This document shows, in pieces, positions 21,901 through 35,239 of a DNA stretch of 64,000 nt. Origin of the DNA: Sanguinoderma infundibulare (Eukaryota > Basidiomycota > Agaricomycetes > Polyporales > Polyporaceae); assembly GCA_032821775.1 (NCBI GenBank), contig JAVLRN010000012.1, positions 806,001-870,000 of the forward strand, read 5' to 3'. The position numbers and the translations under genes were made by a program. Every line of letters starts with the position of its first letter. Within the stretch, counting starts at the first letter, position 1. The notes beneath the pieces were generated by a model. That model made no database searches. It was given only the letters and a program-made list of their open reading frames with translations, and was not told the origin of the DNA.

Positions 21901-22737
21901 TGGGCAAGAGGTATGTCACCGTCGGACGTTGGACTGATGCATGACGAGGCTGACGTTGCGCACAGGCACCACGTCCGATTCTTTGCAAAAAAGTTCGTCC
22001 TCGCTTCTGGGAATCTTCCAGAGAAGATCGCATGCTAACCAACCTGCAGCCCAGACGACCGGGACCATTCTGGAAACTGCCCCGCGGGGTTGCTGGTCGA
22101 CGACAGCATCACGAACCCAAACTGGCCGGATTTCTATCTCCAGTCGCACGCGGGTCTGTTGGGAAGTATGTCCATTTGTGTTCCATCTGCGTTCTCGTGC
22201 TCACCGCCGAACGTGCTCATGTAGCGAGTCGGCCAGCCCACTACATCGTGTTGGCGAATGAAGCGTCTATACGAATCCCGAAGTAATGTTTTTAAGCTAC
22301 CGGATTTCCGTACCAGCGCTGACACTCGCCTCGCTCAGCATTCAGACGCTCACGTTCCACCTGTGCCACCAGTACGCAAGCGCGACGCGGTCGGTGTCAA
22401 TCCCGGCGCCCGTCTACTGTACGTTTGAGGTCCATTCCCTGATCAATCAATTGAGACACAGCTGACCATGTCGCCGTCTCCTAGATGCCGATGTATGTCA
22501 TTTATCGCCTCTCTCTCCCCTCTGCTCATCGTGAGATATATGCTTACTGATTTTGGCTCCGCCTTGTAGCGCCTATGCGCTCGCCTGCCCTTCCTCTGCG
22601 AAGCCGGCGCAGCCTTGAGCGACACCGCGTCGGAGAGCACGGCGAACCGCACCGAGCTGGACCTGGAGCAGTGGAAGCTCGCCGTCAAGTTTCGGAACGT
22701 GCACGACCATATGAAGCTGCGGATGCCGTTCATTTGA
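18918..22737 (+). CDS. Argonaute protein, tandem copy 2
   Basis: Second Argonaute, same strand and exon plan as copy 1 but clearly diverged in protein. N domain: PVFTNSYEITRTP, then ALFNPRPVYDGRKSMYSKRD and RKEAPTHKVYIKRVSTINAE. The linker and PAZ region includes FLKFATQKPDERLSDITSAV. PIWI holds the full slicer set: [32 protein letters not shown] and YYADRLCAR, with HHVRFF, LVDDSITNPNWPDFYLQSH and [16 protein letters not shown] between. Microexons at 19061-19063 (3 nt) and 22485-22492 (8 nt) match those of copy 1. The C-terminus is HDHMKLRMPFI with stop TGA. The ATG at 18918 follows an acceptor-like ACAG, again suggesting a 5' UTR intron. No stop or frameshift is evident, so both copies look active. 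It likely loads small RNAs in the silencing pathway; which copy binds which RNA is unknown. Confidence 0.9.
19061..19063 (+). other. 3-nt microexon (TCG) in Argonaute gene 2
   Basis: TCG lies between TTTTCAG and GTAAAT. GACA + TCG + TCATAGAACCC reads Asp-Ile-Val-Ile-Glu-Pro, the counterpart of Asp-Val-Val-Ile-Asp-Pro in copy 1. The flanking introns are 55 and 63 nt. Confidence 0.65.
22485..22492 (+). other. 8-nt microexon encoding the catalytic Tyr-Ala-Asp of Argonaute gene 2
   Basis: ATGCCGAT lies between CCTAG and GTATGT, with flanking introns of 66 and 77 nt. It restores Tyr-Tyr-Ala-Asp-Arg and supplies the fourth slicer residue, as in copy 1. Confidence 0.8.
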
Positions 22738-23060
22738 ACAGCTCCCCGTATAGGCCGCCCACTACCGGATCCCCGCGATTGCCCCAATGGGCTGAAGTCC
22801 GCTGCGTTTGTCACCGTTCCCGTCTGGTCTCTTCATCTCGGTGCCGAACTGTATTCGCTCAACATGCAAATCGTCCACCCAGTCCAGCATATCTCAGTAG
22901 AGTTCTCTTGTACAACCAATGTAGAGCATCATCTCGTCCGTCGAATGCGCTGTATTTGTATTTTTGCATTTTCAATGTCAACCGTGTCTGTGTTTGCAAC
23001 AGCGGTCCATGAAGGTGACATGGAAGTATACGTGTAAACGTTGGAAGGTATAGCGAGGCT
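22738..23060. other. Convergent 3' region between Argonaute 2 and SelO
   Basis: About 320 bp between two converging genes. It is presumably both 3' UTRs; nothing else is seen. Confidence 0.4.
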
Positions 23061-25853
<2,793 letters not shown>

Positions 25854-26613
25854 GCGAGGAGAGGGTTGTGAGGATTTAGAGACCTTGCTGAGAGGTCAAA
25901 AACGATGCGCGGTCTCGGGCATTCGTTATCGTGTGGACGTCAGCGGGATCCTGTGTCTCCACTGTCTCTCATCAACGTCCGTCATTGAGCGCTTGAGCCA
26001 CAGCCATGGGAAGCGCCCCACTGTCCCACCAACTAGCTTCGAATTCCGCCTCGCAACTTGCATTTGTCTTCCAGTACAGTCTTCAGGTCTGCTTGCCTCC
26101 TATTCCATGGTGTCTATCCAGCGCAGCAGAGCCCCTCCCGGAGCGTAATTTGCCAAGAGCTCAAGCGGTACAGCCTTTCCCCCGTCGTCTGCTCGCAAGC
26201 TCGAAGCCAATCCATACAAGAATACAGAAGAGGAAGTGGCTCTTAATCATGCAAATCCGGGGTTTCCCAGACAGTCGTTCTTCCCAAACGGTGTCATGGC
26301 CGTGGAGAGGGGGAGGTGGTATCCTGAGCTGAGATGTTGGCGTAGTGCCTGATACGGATGGCAGCCCTCGCTTGGGATGGCGAGGGAGGAGGCAATGCCA
26401 GGGATGTGCCCTAGTCGGGCGCAATCCCCCCAATTGGCATGGCGTCCAACTCAGCCAACCAAGGTAGATGGACATGATATTAGGAATAAAACTTAGGTAC
26501 ATGCGCATCGAGCACGGCGTGCGAAAATGACTAGCGATACAAAGTGCAATGGCGTGCGTATATGCAAATAGTTCTCTCAAAGCCCAAAATATCCAAAACA
26601 CCGGCAAGATGGA
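25854..26613. other. SelO promoter and acyl-CoA dehydrogenase 3' flank
   Basis: 760 bp between two minus-strand genes. I see no TATA box and no convincing coding frame. Confidence 0.4.
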
Positions 26614-28721
26614 TCACAACTTCGTGTTCTTGGGCATCGACCGCATTGCTTGACGGACGCCAAGGTCGGAGAGCACATCCTCTGCACCACCCAGAAGCGC
26701 ATCGAAGGTGACCGTGCGGTGGTACTAGATAGAGAGGGTTCGTGAGTAGGTTTTTTGACCCGAGAACTTTCAATCCTCACATGTTCGACGAAACGACCCA
26801 TGCCAGTCTGCGTGATCCCACGTCCACCAAAGACCTGGACGGCGTCCGCAGCAGTGAGTTGTGCCGATTGCGTGCTGTATGACTTGAGGAACGCAATAGG
26901 ACCAGCAAGCTTTGATGCCTGTTCCTTGTATGACTGTATGCGTGATCATCGGTGAGCAACCCAGCAGACACCTACGAAGTAAAACCCAAGCCACTAACCA
27001 TATTGCACATCTGGTAGGTGATGTTCTCCAGCCAATTCTGCACGGCCTCCGTCCGCTGGATCATCGCCGCCAGCTTTCCCCGCACAATCGCGAGCGAGTG
27101 CAGCGGCTTGCCGAACGCCTTCCGCTGGTTCACCCACTTCAGACACTCCTCCGTGACCAGACGCTGGCTCCGCGCCGACGTGCAACACATGACCCAACGC
27201 TCGTGGTTGAAGTTGGAGAGCATGACGAAAATCCCTCCACCCTCCTCGCCAAGCGTGTTCTCGACGGGAACCTTGACCTTGTTGAAGGTGACATACGCAG
27301 TGCCAGCCGCGGCCGAATACGATGTCTTGATGGCCTTCGTGTCCACGCCCTCCTGACGCTCGACAAGGATGACAGTGAAGCCATCCTCGGTCTTGCAACC
27401 GACCGTGAAGCTGCATGGGGGTCAGCGCAAGCATCGCTCATGCGTGAAGACCTACGTACTAGTCCGCGAACGTTCCGTTCGTAATCCACTTCTTCGTACC
27501 AGTGATGATCCAGTGTTTGCCGTCCTCGGTCTTGGTCGCGGTCGTCTGGAGACCAAAGACGTCCGAACCAGCGTATGCTTCTGATATCGCCAAGCAGATG
27601 AATTTCTTCGCGCTCAGAACCTCCGGTACGACACGCGCCTTCAGCTCGGGCGAGCCGAAGTTGAGCACTGGCGGCAGACCGATGACGCATCCGGCCATTA
27701 GACCATCGCCGTAGCCCCGCGCACCGCAACGCGCGATTTCTTGGTTGATGATGAGTTCGTGGAAGTAGTCAAACTGCAACAGCGCGAGGTCAATAGAGGT
27801 TGCGATGCGCTCAACATGACAAGACCTGACCTCCTCCGGCTTGACGATTCCGCCCATCAGCGTCCGGCCTTTAAGGTGCTTACCCGGACCCATACGCATA
27901 GCATGCAGCTCAACCTCGCTTCACGGCGCGTCAGCCAATTTCCTCTGCACGACGGATCGGGGTTACTTACGCCATTTTGTCGAGGACGCTCTGGCTCGGG
28001 CGCTTGCCGTCCAGCTCGCGCTCCTGAGCATCGGGGTAAACGATGTTGTCCACGAACTCGCGGACGGCCTTGTGCAGCTTTCTGTGGCTCTGTGTCGCAC
28101 GTGCGTCAGAAACCCAAGCTCCGACGGTTTCCGGTACAGAGACGACGGGAGATGGGGACGCACCTCCTTGAAGTATGGGCTGTGGTAGCCCTCTGCCAAC
28201 CAGGACGGCTCGCCGTACGGGACCTTGCTGATCTTGCCGGGCATGTGGCCGCCCAGGATGGTCGGCTCCTCGCCCTCAATCATGCCAATCTGCAGCCGCT
28301 GGTATTGGGGCTTCTCCAGGACGTCGAAACGGTGCAGACCGAAGAACGCCTCCGTCGCATCTCCTCCAGCTGCATGCGGCACAAAGAAAAGTCAAAACCC
28401 TCGAACTGAGAGCAAAGCGAGTGAAGACGCACGGATGCCCTCGTCAAAGAACACGGTCGGTCCTCCGGGGTGGAGGTTCCTGAAGCGCGTCACATCGAAG
28501 ACCCGTCCGTCGATGATGATCCACTATCGTTCCCCCATGAGCACGGGACGCCGCAAGAACCCCTCAAGGCGCAAGGCGACAGACTCACCAGACTTTCCTC
28601 CGTGTTGTGCTGTGAAGCGTCGACAGGTAAGCCCCGCATTCTCAAGCACTGACAACGGCAGCAACCAACGCACCTTCTCAACCTCCTCGCGCGAGAACTT
28701 CTTCAACTCTTTGGATGCCAT
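26614..28721 (-). CDS. Cytochrome b5-acyl-CoA dehydrogenase fusion protein
   Basis: The N-terminal 80 or so residues form a cytochrome b5 domain (KKFSREEVEKVHNTEESLWI, VFDVTRF, then the heme-ligand motif HPGGPTVFFDEG and a second His in the FGLHRFDVL stretch). A full acyl-CoA dehydrogenase follows: ARCGARGYGDGLMAGCVIGL, CLAISEAYAGSDVFGLQT, WITNGTFADYFTVG, NFNHERWVMCC, and near the end QVFGGRGITQTGMGRFVEH. This architecture is common in fungi. FAD in the dehydrogenase would desaturate acyl-CoA, with b5 a likely electron relay. The protein ends SMPKNTKL; TKL resembles a weak PTS1 peroxisomal signal, unproven. About eight introns. The start at 28721 gives MASKELKKF; an in-frame ATG further up (28892) would add 57 residues of low-complexity sequence and seems less likely. 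Confidence 0.92.
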
Positions 28722-30348
28722 GTCGAACAGATGCGTGCCGGCGCGAGCGGGAACAAGAGATGGTCGACCAGAGTCAAGAGGCGGCTGGAGATATACACGG
28801 CGGAATGCACCTGGCACAATCACGCGCGAAGGGGAGACGCAGGACGGCGCTTGGCCGGTGAGCGTTGTCCGAGTCGTCGGCTCGGTGGCCACAGTGCGTC
28901 ACCGCCGTCCCGCCCCCATGTGAATTCTCAATTCCCCTCCCTGGCGCCTTTTCCCACGTGAAATAACCGTCTTCGCATCCCAATCCAGCGGCCTCGGTCT
29001 CCCCGACAGCGTTTGTCCTCGGCTTCTGACCAGCGATTTCACGCACAAAGGGCTGCAGAGGATGAGAGACCAATGAGATACTTTTGATAAATAACACCGA
29101 ATCAACAGTTCTAGGGGCGCCCAGCGCAGATATACATGTACAAGGTCCTTGTACGTATACCCGCCCCGGAGGGAGCGCTAGCTAGCCCACTGTGACCACC
29201 AAAGAGCCTTCGTGAAGAACGACGACGAAGGAGGATGTGTTGCAAAAAAAAACAAGTCAACGTCAAACGAGTTAAAATCCGCTCGCCGCGCGGGGGTGTA
29301 ATGCGCAGCCAAATCGCGAGCGGGCAAATACGGGTAGAACGTCCTGTAAGAGGATTGTGCGTGTTGCTGTAGAAGTAGTAGAGTGGATTGTAAATCGAGG
29401 GTCCAACGAGGAGAAAACAGACTGATGCAAACGACGGAGTTGGATCGGATAATAGGAATAGTAATAACACAAGGATGCAGGCGAGTGTCTGATGAGAACC
29501 CTATTCTCGACAAGACGGCGCGAAGAAAAACGAGTGAGAGGCGCAGTCCATGTCGAGCATGCAAATCGAAAGCAAGTGCGAGTGCGAAGAGGATCGAACG
29601 GGAGCGGGGATGAAGATAACTTATGATACAAGTGACGAATGTATTGGTGGTGATTGACGAAGCGAGCTGGCGAGAGGCATAGTCGACAAAGCGAGTCGTG
29701 ACCATACGTAGGCGTATGCATACGAGGTCCAGGACAAACAAGGGCGAAGGGCGCGATGAGATGAGAACTGCTGTGATTCGCACGCACGTCCGCATACACG
29801 GATAGCGTGCGATACGACGAGCGGCGTGCTCGTGATGGGGTCGTGACAAACGAGAGAGGCCGGAAGACGGAGATGAGAGGCGAGAGATAAAACGCATGGC
29901 CGCACGACAAGGCACCAGGCATAAGTGTTCGTCATGGCTGGTGCGTTAGGGCCGGGGCTGTAGGCGGTCGAACCGAGAGCGGAGCGGAATGAGAGCAAGC
30001 TTGATGACAAACATAACGATGACATGCCAAGTGGACGGACAGGACGTGTAGGCAGTGGACGATGATAGATGATAATAATCAAACACTTGTGGGGTGATGA
30101 TGAGATGCAGACGACTTGGAAATATGATGGAAATGAGAATGGGAGATGCACCAGAAATCGAGCTAGATCATGACGGCGGTGTAGCGTGCAAGGGAGAGGG
30201 CGAATAGGCATGGGCATTGACAGGGCGATTACGACCACGGGCGGGCGGGTGTACTGATGGCACAGGAGTGACGGCAACGGGCGAGGGCATACAACATGGG
30301 CATATGCTGCATATACGAGGCCATAGGCGAAGACGGCCGTGGAGGCGT
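28722..30348. other. 1.6-kb region between acyl-CoA dehydrogenase and cyclin B
   Basis: This holds the dehydrogenase promoter and the cyclin 3' flank. Two overlapping minus-strand frames stay open for over 200 codons (about 29178-29915) and another at 29621-30457. They are rich in Ser, Arg, Leu and Pro, have no domain, and are open in more than one frame at once, which argues against coding. A long cyclin 3' UTR or a non-coding RNA is possible. Confidence 0.4.
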
Positions 30349-32683
30349 CTATTCGACGCCCATCTCCTCGCCGAGGGTCTCGTGCAGGTGCAGTTGCGCC
30401 CATTCGACCGCGTACAGCGAAGCTTTCAGGAACTTCTTCGTCGCGTACTTCTTGCAAACGTGCTGTTCACAGAAGCCGTCTTCGGTGAGCTTCTCGATGA
30501 GCAGCTTGTGGCCAGGCAGTATGTGCTCCTCGGTGAACCCGGAGTAATACGTGAACGACTCGTTCTGAAAAAGGAAAGGTGTCAGAAACTATCACGTCAC
30601 GTGTGAGAGAACGACGAAAACGGCGGACAAAGGCGTGATGTGAACGTGTTCACCGCATTGTGCGCGGCAGCATATAAATCGTGACACGCGAGAGAGAAAA
30701 CGCACCCAGTCACCCCCCAACATCCTCCTCGCCGTGTACATGCCAATTGCTGCGACCAGACTGGGCTTTACGCGCAGGAACCGGTAGTCGAGGAGCGTCA
30801 CCTCGGTAAGGAACTTGCTTAGCGTCCGCGTCTGGAGGTCGTAGTCGTCCGCTTTGCTGATTTTGCGCATCCAGCTATACGGTGAGCAGTAATGGCTGAC
30901 CTTGAAGTCAAGTGTCTGGAGCATGATGCGTTCGCCCTTCAGGATCTCCTCCTTGGTGTAGCCGCGCTCGGTCATGAAGACGAACTCCTCCACTGAAGGC
31001 GCGAGGATCTCCTCGTATTTCGCCGCAATGAACATAGCGGTGACGCCGACGAGCTGTAGCTTCAACATAGAGACGACACGTTTTGTCAAGAAGCGGTCGA
31101 CGATGTTGATGGCGATCCAGAGGGTCTCGGGAAGCAGGTGGTAGCGTAAGTGAACCTGGAGTAACCAGTCCACCAAGGTCTGTCGCATCTGCCAGTTGAG
31201 TTCCGTCTGACCAGACATGTAGTCCGGATCAGGCATCACGTCCTCCTACAGGGCAAGTTAGCACTGGAAAACGGCGGCGGCTGCAACGACGGTACCAACC
31301 TCGAGGTCCTGCATGTACTCAAAGATATCTTCCGCGTACTCCGAGACCATCGTGGTGTCGAACTCGTCGACCTCGTCGTGGAAGTGCTCCTTGATCTCGT
31401 CCAACTCGCGCCTGTAACGCTGTGCCCGCCCTGTCGAAACCTCGGGCCATACCCTCGGCCGCTTCGCTACGGGCTGCTCGTCCTCGCCCTCATCCTCCTC
31501 TTGCTGCAGGTCCTCTTCCCGATCGCTCAGCTCGGTGAGTTCCGCATCGTCCGCAGCGTACTGATCCACAATGCTGGTGACGGCGTGCTCCTCAACCTCC
31601 ATCTCATCTTCATGGCTGATAATAACATCGGGGACGAGGACGTGCGCTGGGGGATCTTGAGGGATGACGATACGACGGGATGAAGGGAGAGGGACCTGGG
31701 GTCGGTAAACGCGCGCGGAGGGAACGCGTGCTTGAAGTTGGGAGGCGGCGGCGGCGGCAGGGAGCTTGCCAGGACCTAGAGGCACTCGCTGTGGGCCTGT
31801 TGCAGCAGCGAGGGAGGCAGAACGAGTACGCTTGAGACCAGTCTCAACGGTCTCCTTCTCCTTGCCAGTAAACTTGCCATTACCGTCCTAACCGATGGAA
31901 ACAAAGTCGTGTTCAGTATGCGTAGGTTGCCCTGCCGTAGAAGGAACACGACGAATTGCGATCCGAACAACGCCAGCATTAATAAGCGCGCTTGACGTGG
32001 GCGCGCGAAGACTGATTGCGTCAAGAGATCAAGTCCACAACGGTTGATCACCAAGATCGACGCAAAATTGGCGAGAGGAAGCTCACGACGCCCCGATCGT
32101 CCAAGAATTGTACGGGGTTGGCGTTGTCGATGTGCCGCGACGACGGAGAGGCTATGACGAAAGTGGCAAACATCGCGATCACGCGGTGAAGCCTCCCAAA
32201 CGCGCTGACGCGTCTAGCGCCCACCGTAAGGACCATATGTGGGCGGTCGATTGCGCATGTAGACAGCAAAGCTCGACGACGACCGATGTGGCCACACCAC
32301 GTCACTTCGGCTCCATGATCCACGAAGGACGCATGCAGGAGGGATCTCCGCGCCCAGAGGGGGATGGAATGCGAGGAGTGAGGTGGTTGAAGAGACGAAC
32401 CTTGCCAGTACGGTTAACGGCTGTGGTTGTCACTTCTGTGAGGACAGGGCGCTGGACGCCGTTCTTGACGGTGTGGCCTGCTGGCACTTTGGACACTCCT
32501 GCGAGCGCAATGCCGGACGCCTGTCGGATGTGTCGGCTCATGGCATTTTCGTCGGCATTCTTGGGACGTTGTGCACCTGTACGGTTTCGCATCGGAAGCT
32601 GCGTGGGACGTGGCCGCGGTGAGAAGATTTGCGACGGGGAAAAGGAGGGTAAGGGGAGCACATACACGAAGATTGGAGGCCAT
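30349..32683 (-). CDS. B-type mitotic cyclin
   Basis: Regulatory subunit of Cdk1 that drives mitosis. The first exon gives only MASNLR; a GTATGT intron leads to LPMRNRTGAQRPKNADENAM. A destruction-box-like RPVLTEVTT follows at about residue 55 (RxxL with a downstream Asn). The middle is acidic and disordered (EELSD/EEDLQQEEDEGEDEQ type). Then comes the cyclin box: YMSGQTELNWQMRQTLVDWL, LQVHLRYHLLPETLWIAINI, VDRFLTKR, FIAAKYEEILAPSVEEFVFM, and the second cyclin fold with LDFKVSHYCSPYSWMRKISK. The last exon ends HLHETLGEEMGVE. The MRQTLVDWL and FIAAKYEE motifs place it among B-type rather than G1 cyclins. Degradation through the APC is inferred from the RxxL box. About six introns. Confidence 0.93.
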
Positions 32684-33621
32684 CTCGTGGTGAACAAGTT
32701 GTATCTGCGGTGGAAGACTAGACGGAAAGTGTTGGGAAGAGTGGGCGACAGCGAGGAGGTGGTCGGGGCGATCAAACGTAGAAACGAAGGGGGAAAGGGT
32801 CGCAAGAAAATGGCCCCGACGCGCTGTGAGTGGTGGTGGAGAGGAGAAGAGGCTGTCGGAGGACAGAGGTGTCAGCCTGGTTCAAGGCAACGACAAGACC
32901 CGGTTCGTTTCGCGATTTCAACCTCGACCAAGCTCGCGTATCCACGTGACCTCCAAAGCTGGCCAAATAACGCGTCCCAGCGCCCGCCCATACCCCCAGA
33001 CGCCCGGCTTTGTTCCCTGGCGACATCGGACGCACACCCATCATTCTCTGATGTCCAATCACGTCGCTATCGTTGATGGAACGCCCTTGTACAATACCCA
33101 GTACGTCTCCAGTACGTCTTCACAATAATCACGTCTTCCCCCAGAAAGGCCATCCCTTGACCCGCAAACTATCCAACCATTCTCGATTACGTCTCACTAC
33201 TAGCTTCGAGCAAGCTTCGAGGACACGAAACGACCAAGCGACATTCGCAAACGTCATGCTGCCTACGCTGCCGGCGGTTCATCTGGAATGGAATAAGACC
33301 ATATGTCTCCCGACTCCCACACCACGCCCGGCTTGCAGCTTCCGAGGGCATCGCGATTCCCGGGGTGAATCGCGATGACGGGCCCACCCCGCAGCTACCG
33401 TACACCATCCCCAGCCTGGGTGGGTGCAAGGCGGGTGCAAATGGCTCAGCGTAGTCGATAATGCCGAGATGCGGTGGGCTCAGGGATCAGTCGAATTGAC
33501 GCGTTCCTGAACGTTCCGGTTCCTGAGGTCTGCAAGCTTTAATCACGCCGGTTCTGCCAAGTATATGGAAGGACCAACTCACCGTACGCATTGGGCGGCT
33601 TCCCAACGCATCGGTGTCCCG
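32684..33621. other. Cyclin B promoter region and FHA/G-patch 3' flank
   Basis: About 940 bp. Open frames on both strands lack any domain. A near-tandem CCAGTACGTCTCCAGTACGTC occurs at about 33100-33120. No TATA box is clear. Confidence 0.4.
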
Positions 33622-34872
33622 TCACTGGACTCCGTCCCGACCACTACCCATTTCCGCCCATCGACGCCTCATCCCTGCATCCCGCCAATCTCCTTCCTGT
33701 GCTGAGGACAACGCACTCCCTGGTCGGGCCGGAGCACCGAGCCCTGCTCGGCCCACGGTCGTCGGCGGGTCCAGAGGAACCACGAGACCTGCATCATCGC
33801 GCGACCCCTCCCCCAACGCAGTTCCGGGTTGCCAACCTTGTTTCAGGAGCAACCGGTGACCAATGTTCGTCGCAGACAGAGGGGCCGGCGGAGGTGGTGG
33901 CGTAGACGGCGGAGGCGTCGCCGGCGTTGAAACGGAGGGAGAAGAATGGGTCGAACGATCGGCGCCCGGGGTCGTGGCCGCGGAGCGATCAGGGTGCAGA
34001 GCACGACGCCGGGCGCTCCTGTCGACGTACTGGCTGCGTGAGCCAGAAGGTGTGGGTGCCGGATCCTTGGACGACAGCAAAGTCCGCCTGAGCATGGCTA
34101 AAGCCTTCTTTGGGTCACGATCCCGGGCGGTTGTCGTGTCCAGAACGTCGACTTTCCGTTTTCTGGAGCCGGTCGCGGCGTCAACTGAGCGGTGAAGAAA
34201 GAGAGGGATTTCTTCATCGCCCTGCGGTGAGCATGCGGCACATGGGGTCCGGTCTTCATGGACGTGGACGACAAAGGTCGTGCCGCCGATTGTCAGACGA
34301 TCCAAATGGTGCAGCGCCCGAGGCATGCTGGCCACCCTCGGAGCGGACAACCGGATACCCTTCTCATCCAAACCTTGAGTCGCGGAACTCCCGGGAGGAG
34401 GGGTTGCAGAGGATTGAATGAAGGTGCCGTGTTTTGAGCCCATGTCCACGGCGGACCACTGCATACGGGCCTGATCCCAGTAAATTGTAGCGTGCAGCTT
34501 GGACACCTCCATCTCCTTTAGACGGATCTTTGGAGTGTCTGAGCCAGCAGGAGCGACGTCGCGGCCAATTTGAATCTCCGAGTAGCCGTCGAGGAGAGCA
34601 ACCCTTTGTTCGGTACGAAGGATAGCGCTTTGCTCGACCAGAAGGCGCAGAGACGTTGAGGGTGTAGGTATGTCCGCGGGAGTTTCGTGTGCTGTTAAGG
34701 GTCCATGTGGAAGAAATTCTGGAGTGGGGTCTGTATCGCCGGGCCATTCAATAGAAGACGAGTAAGTAGCCCCCGTGATGTCTACGGATGTCTTGTTGGA
34801 TAAATTCACGGGTACATAGACGGTATGGGATTGCGAGTCGGGGACAGCTTCAATTTCGCCTTCTTCTAGCAT
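33622..34872 (-). CDS. FHA and G-patch domain protein (AGGF1-like)
   Basis: A single uninterrupted exon of 416 codons, unusual next to the intron-rich neighbours. The start at 34872 gives MLEEGEIEAVPDSQSHTVYV; the frame is open further up but has no ATG there. An FHA domain occupies about residues 75-200: EIQIGRDVAPAG, VSKLHATIYWD, DMGSKHGTFIQ and LDRLTIGGTTFVVHVHED. FHA domains bind phosphothreonine peptides. A Ser/Pro-rich linker follows, then a G-patch (about 340-375) with GHRLLLKQGWQPGTALGEG, a module that activates DEAH helicases or binds RNA. The combination is that of AGGF1 and its fungal relatives, probably nuclear and linked to RNA processing. It shares a short divergent region with the XLF-like gene. 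Confidence 0.9.
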   Translation of the reverse strand: MLEEGEIEAVPDSQSHTVYVPVNLSNKTSVDITGATYSSSIEWPGDTDPTPEFLPHGPLTAHETPADIPTPSTSLRLLVEQSAILRTEQRVALLDGYSEIQIGRDVAPAGSDTPKIRLKEMEVSKLHATIYWDQARMQWSAVDMGSKHGTFIQSSATPPPGSSATQGLDEKGIRLSAPRVASMPRALHHLDRLTIGGTTFVVHVHEDRTPCAACSPQGDEEIPLFLHRSVDAATGSRKRKVDVLDTTTARDRDPKKALAMLRRTLLSSKDPAPTPSGSRSQYVDRSARRRALHPDRSAATTPGADRSTHSSPSVSTPATPPPSTPPPPPAPLSATNIGHRLLLKQGWQPGTALGEGSRDDAGLVVPLDPPTTVGRAGLGAPARPGSALSSAQEGDWRDAGMRRRWAEMGSGRDGVQ

Positions 34873-35239
34873 CGCATGTGTGCGGCGATAAACTGAACAT
34901 ACAGTGGATACAGTGGAGGTAGAGCCGTCGGATGGAGGGTGGGAAGCCAAGCGTGCAGTACGAGAAAGACGCCCGTTGGCGATCAGCCACGTCGGAAATG
35001 GAAAGGTCTCCCACGCTTTGGATTGGTTGACAAGTGGTTCGCGTGGCGTGGCGGTGGCCCTGGCCTTGCCTTATCCGCCACCCACTCGCACTCAGCTTGC
35101 GCCCCCGTAGCTTCAACGCCGCTAACCAACTAGCGGCGCAGCGGCGCACTTCCAAGCAGAGGTTGCACCAGGTTTCCATGTGTCTACTCCTGTTAGAGCG
35201 TCGGACGTCAGATCTACTCATTCAGACAGGAGTGTTCGC
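34873..35239. promoter_or_regulatory. Divergent promoter between the FHA/G-patch and XLF-like genes
   Basis: Start codons on opposite strands are 367 bp apart, so the two genes share this promoter region. No TATA box is seen. Confidence 0.5.

Noticed and set aside
29178..29915. 245-codon frame on the minus strand as a gene
   Set aside because: Biased composition, no domain, and a second overlapping frame is open over the same bases.
34873..34950. Longer N-terminus for the FHA/G-patch protein
   Set aside because: The frame is open upstream but has no ATG there; the first ATG is at 34872 and starts MLEEGEIE.
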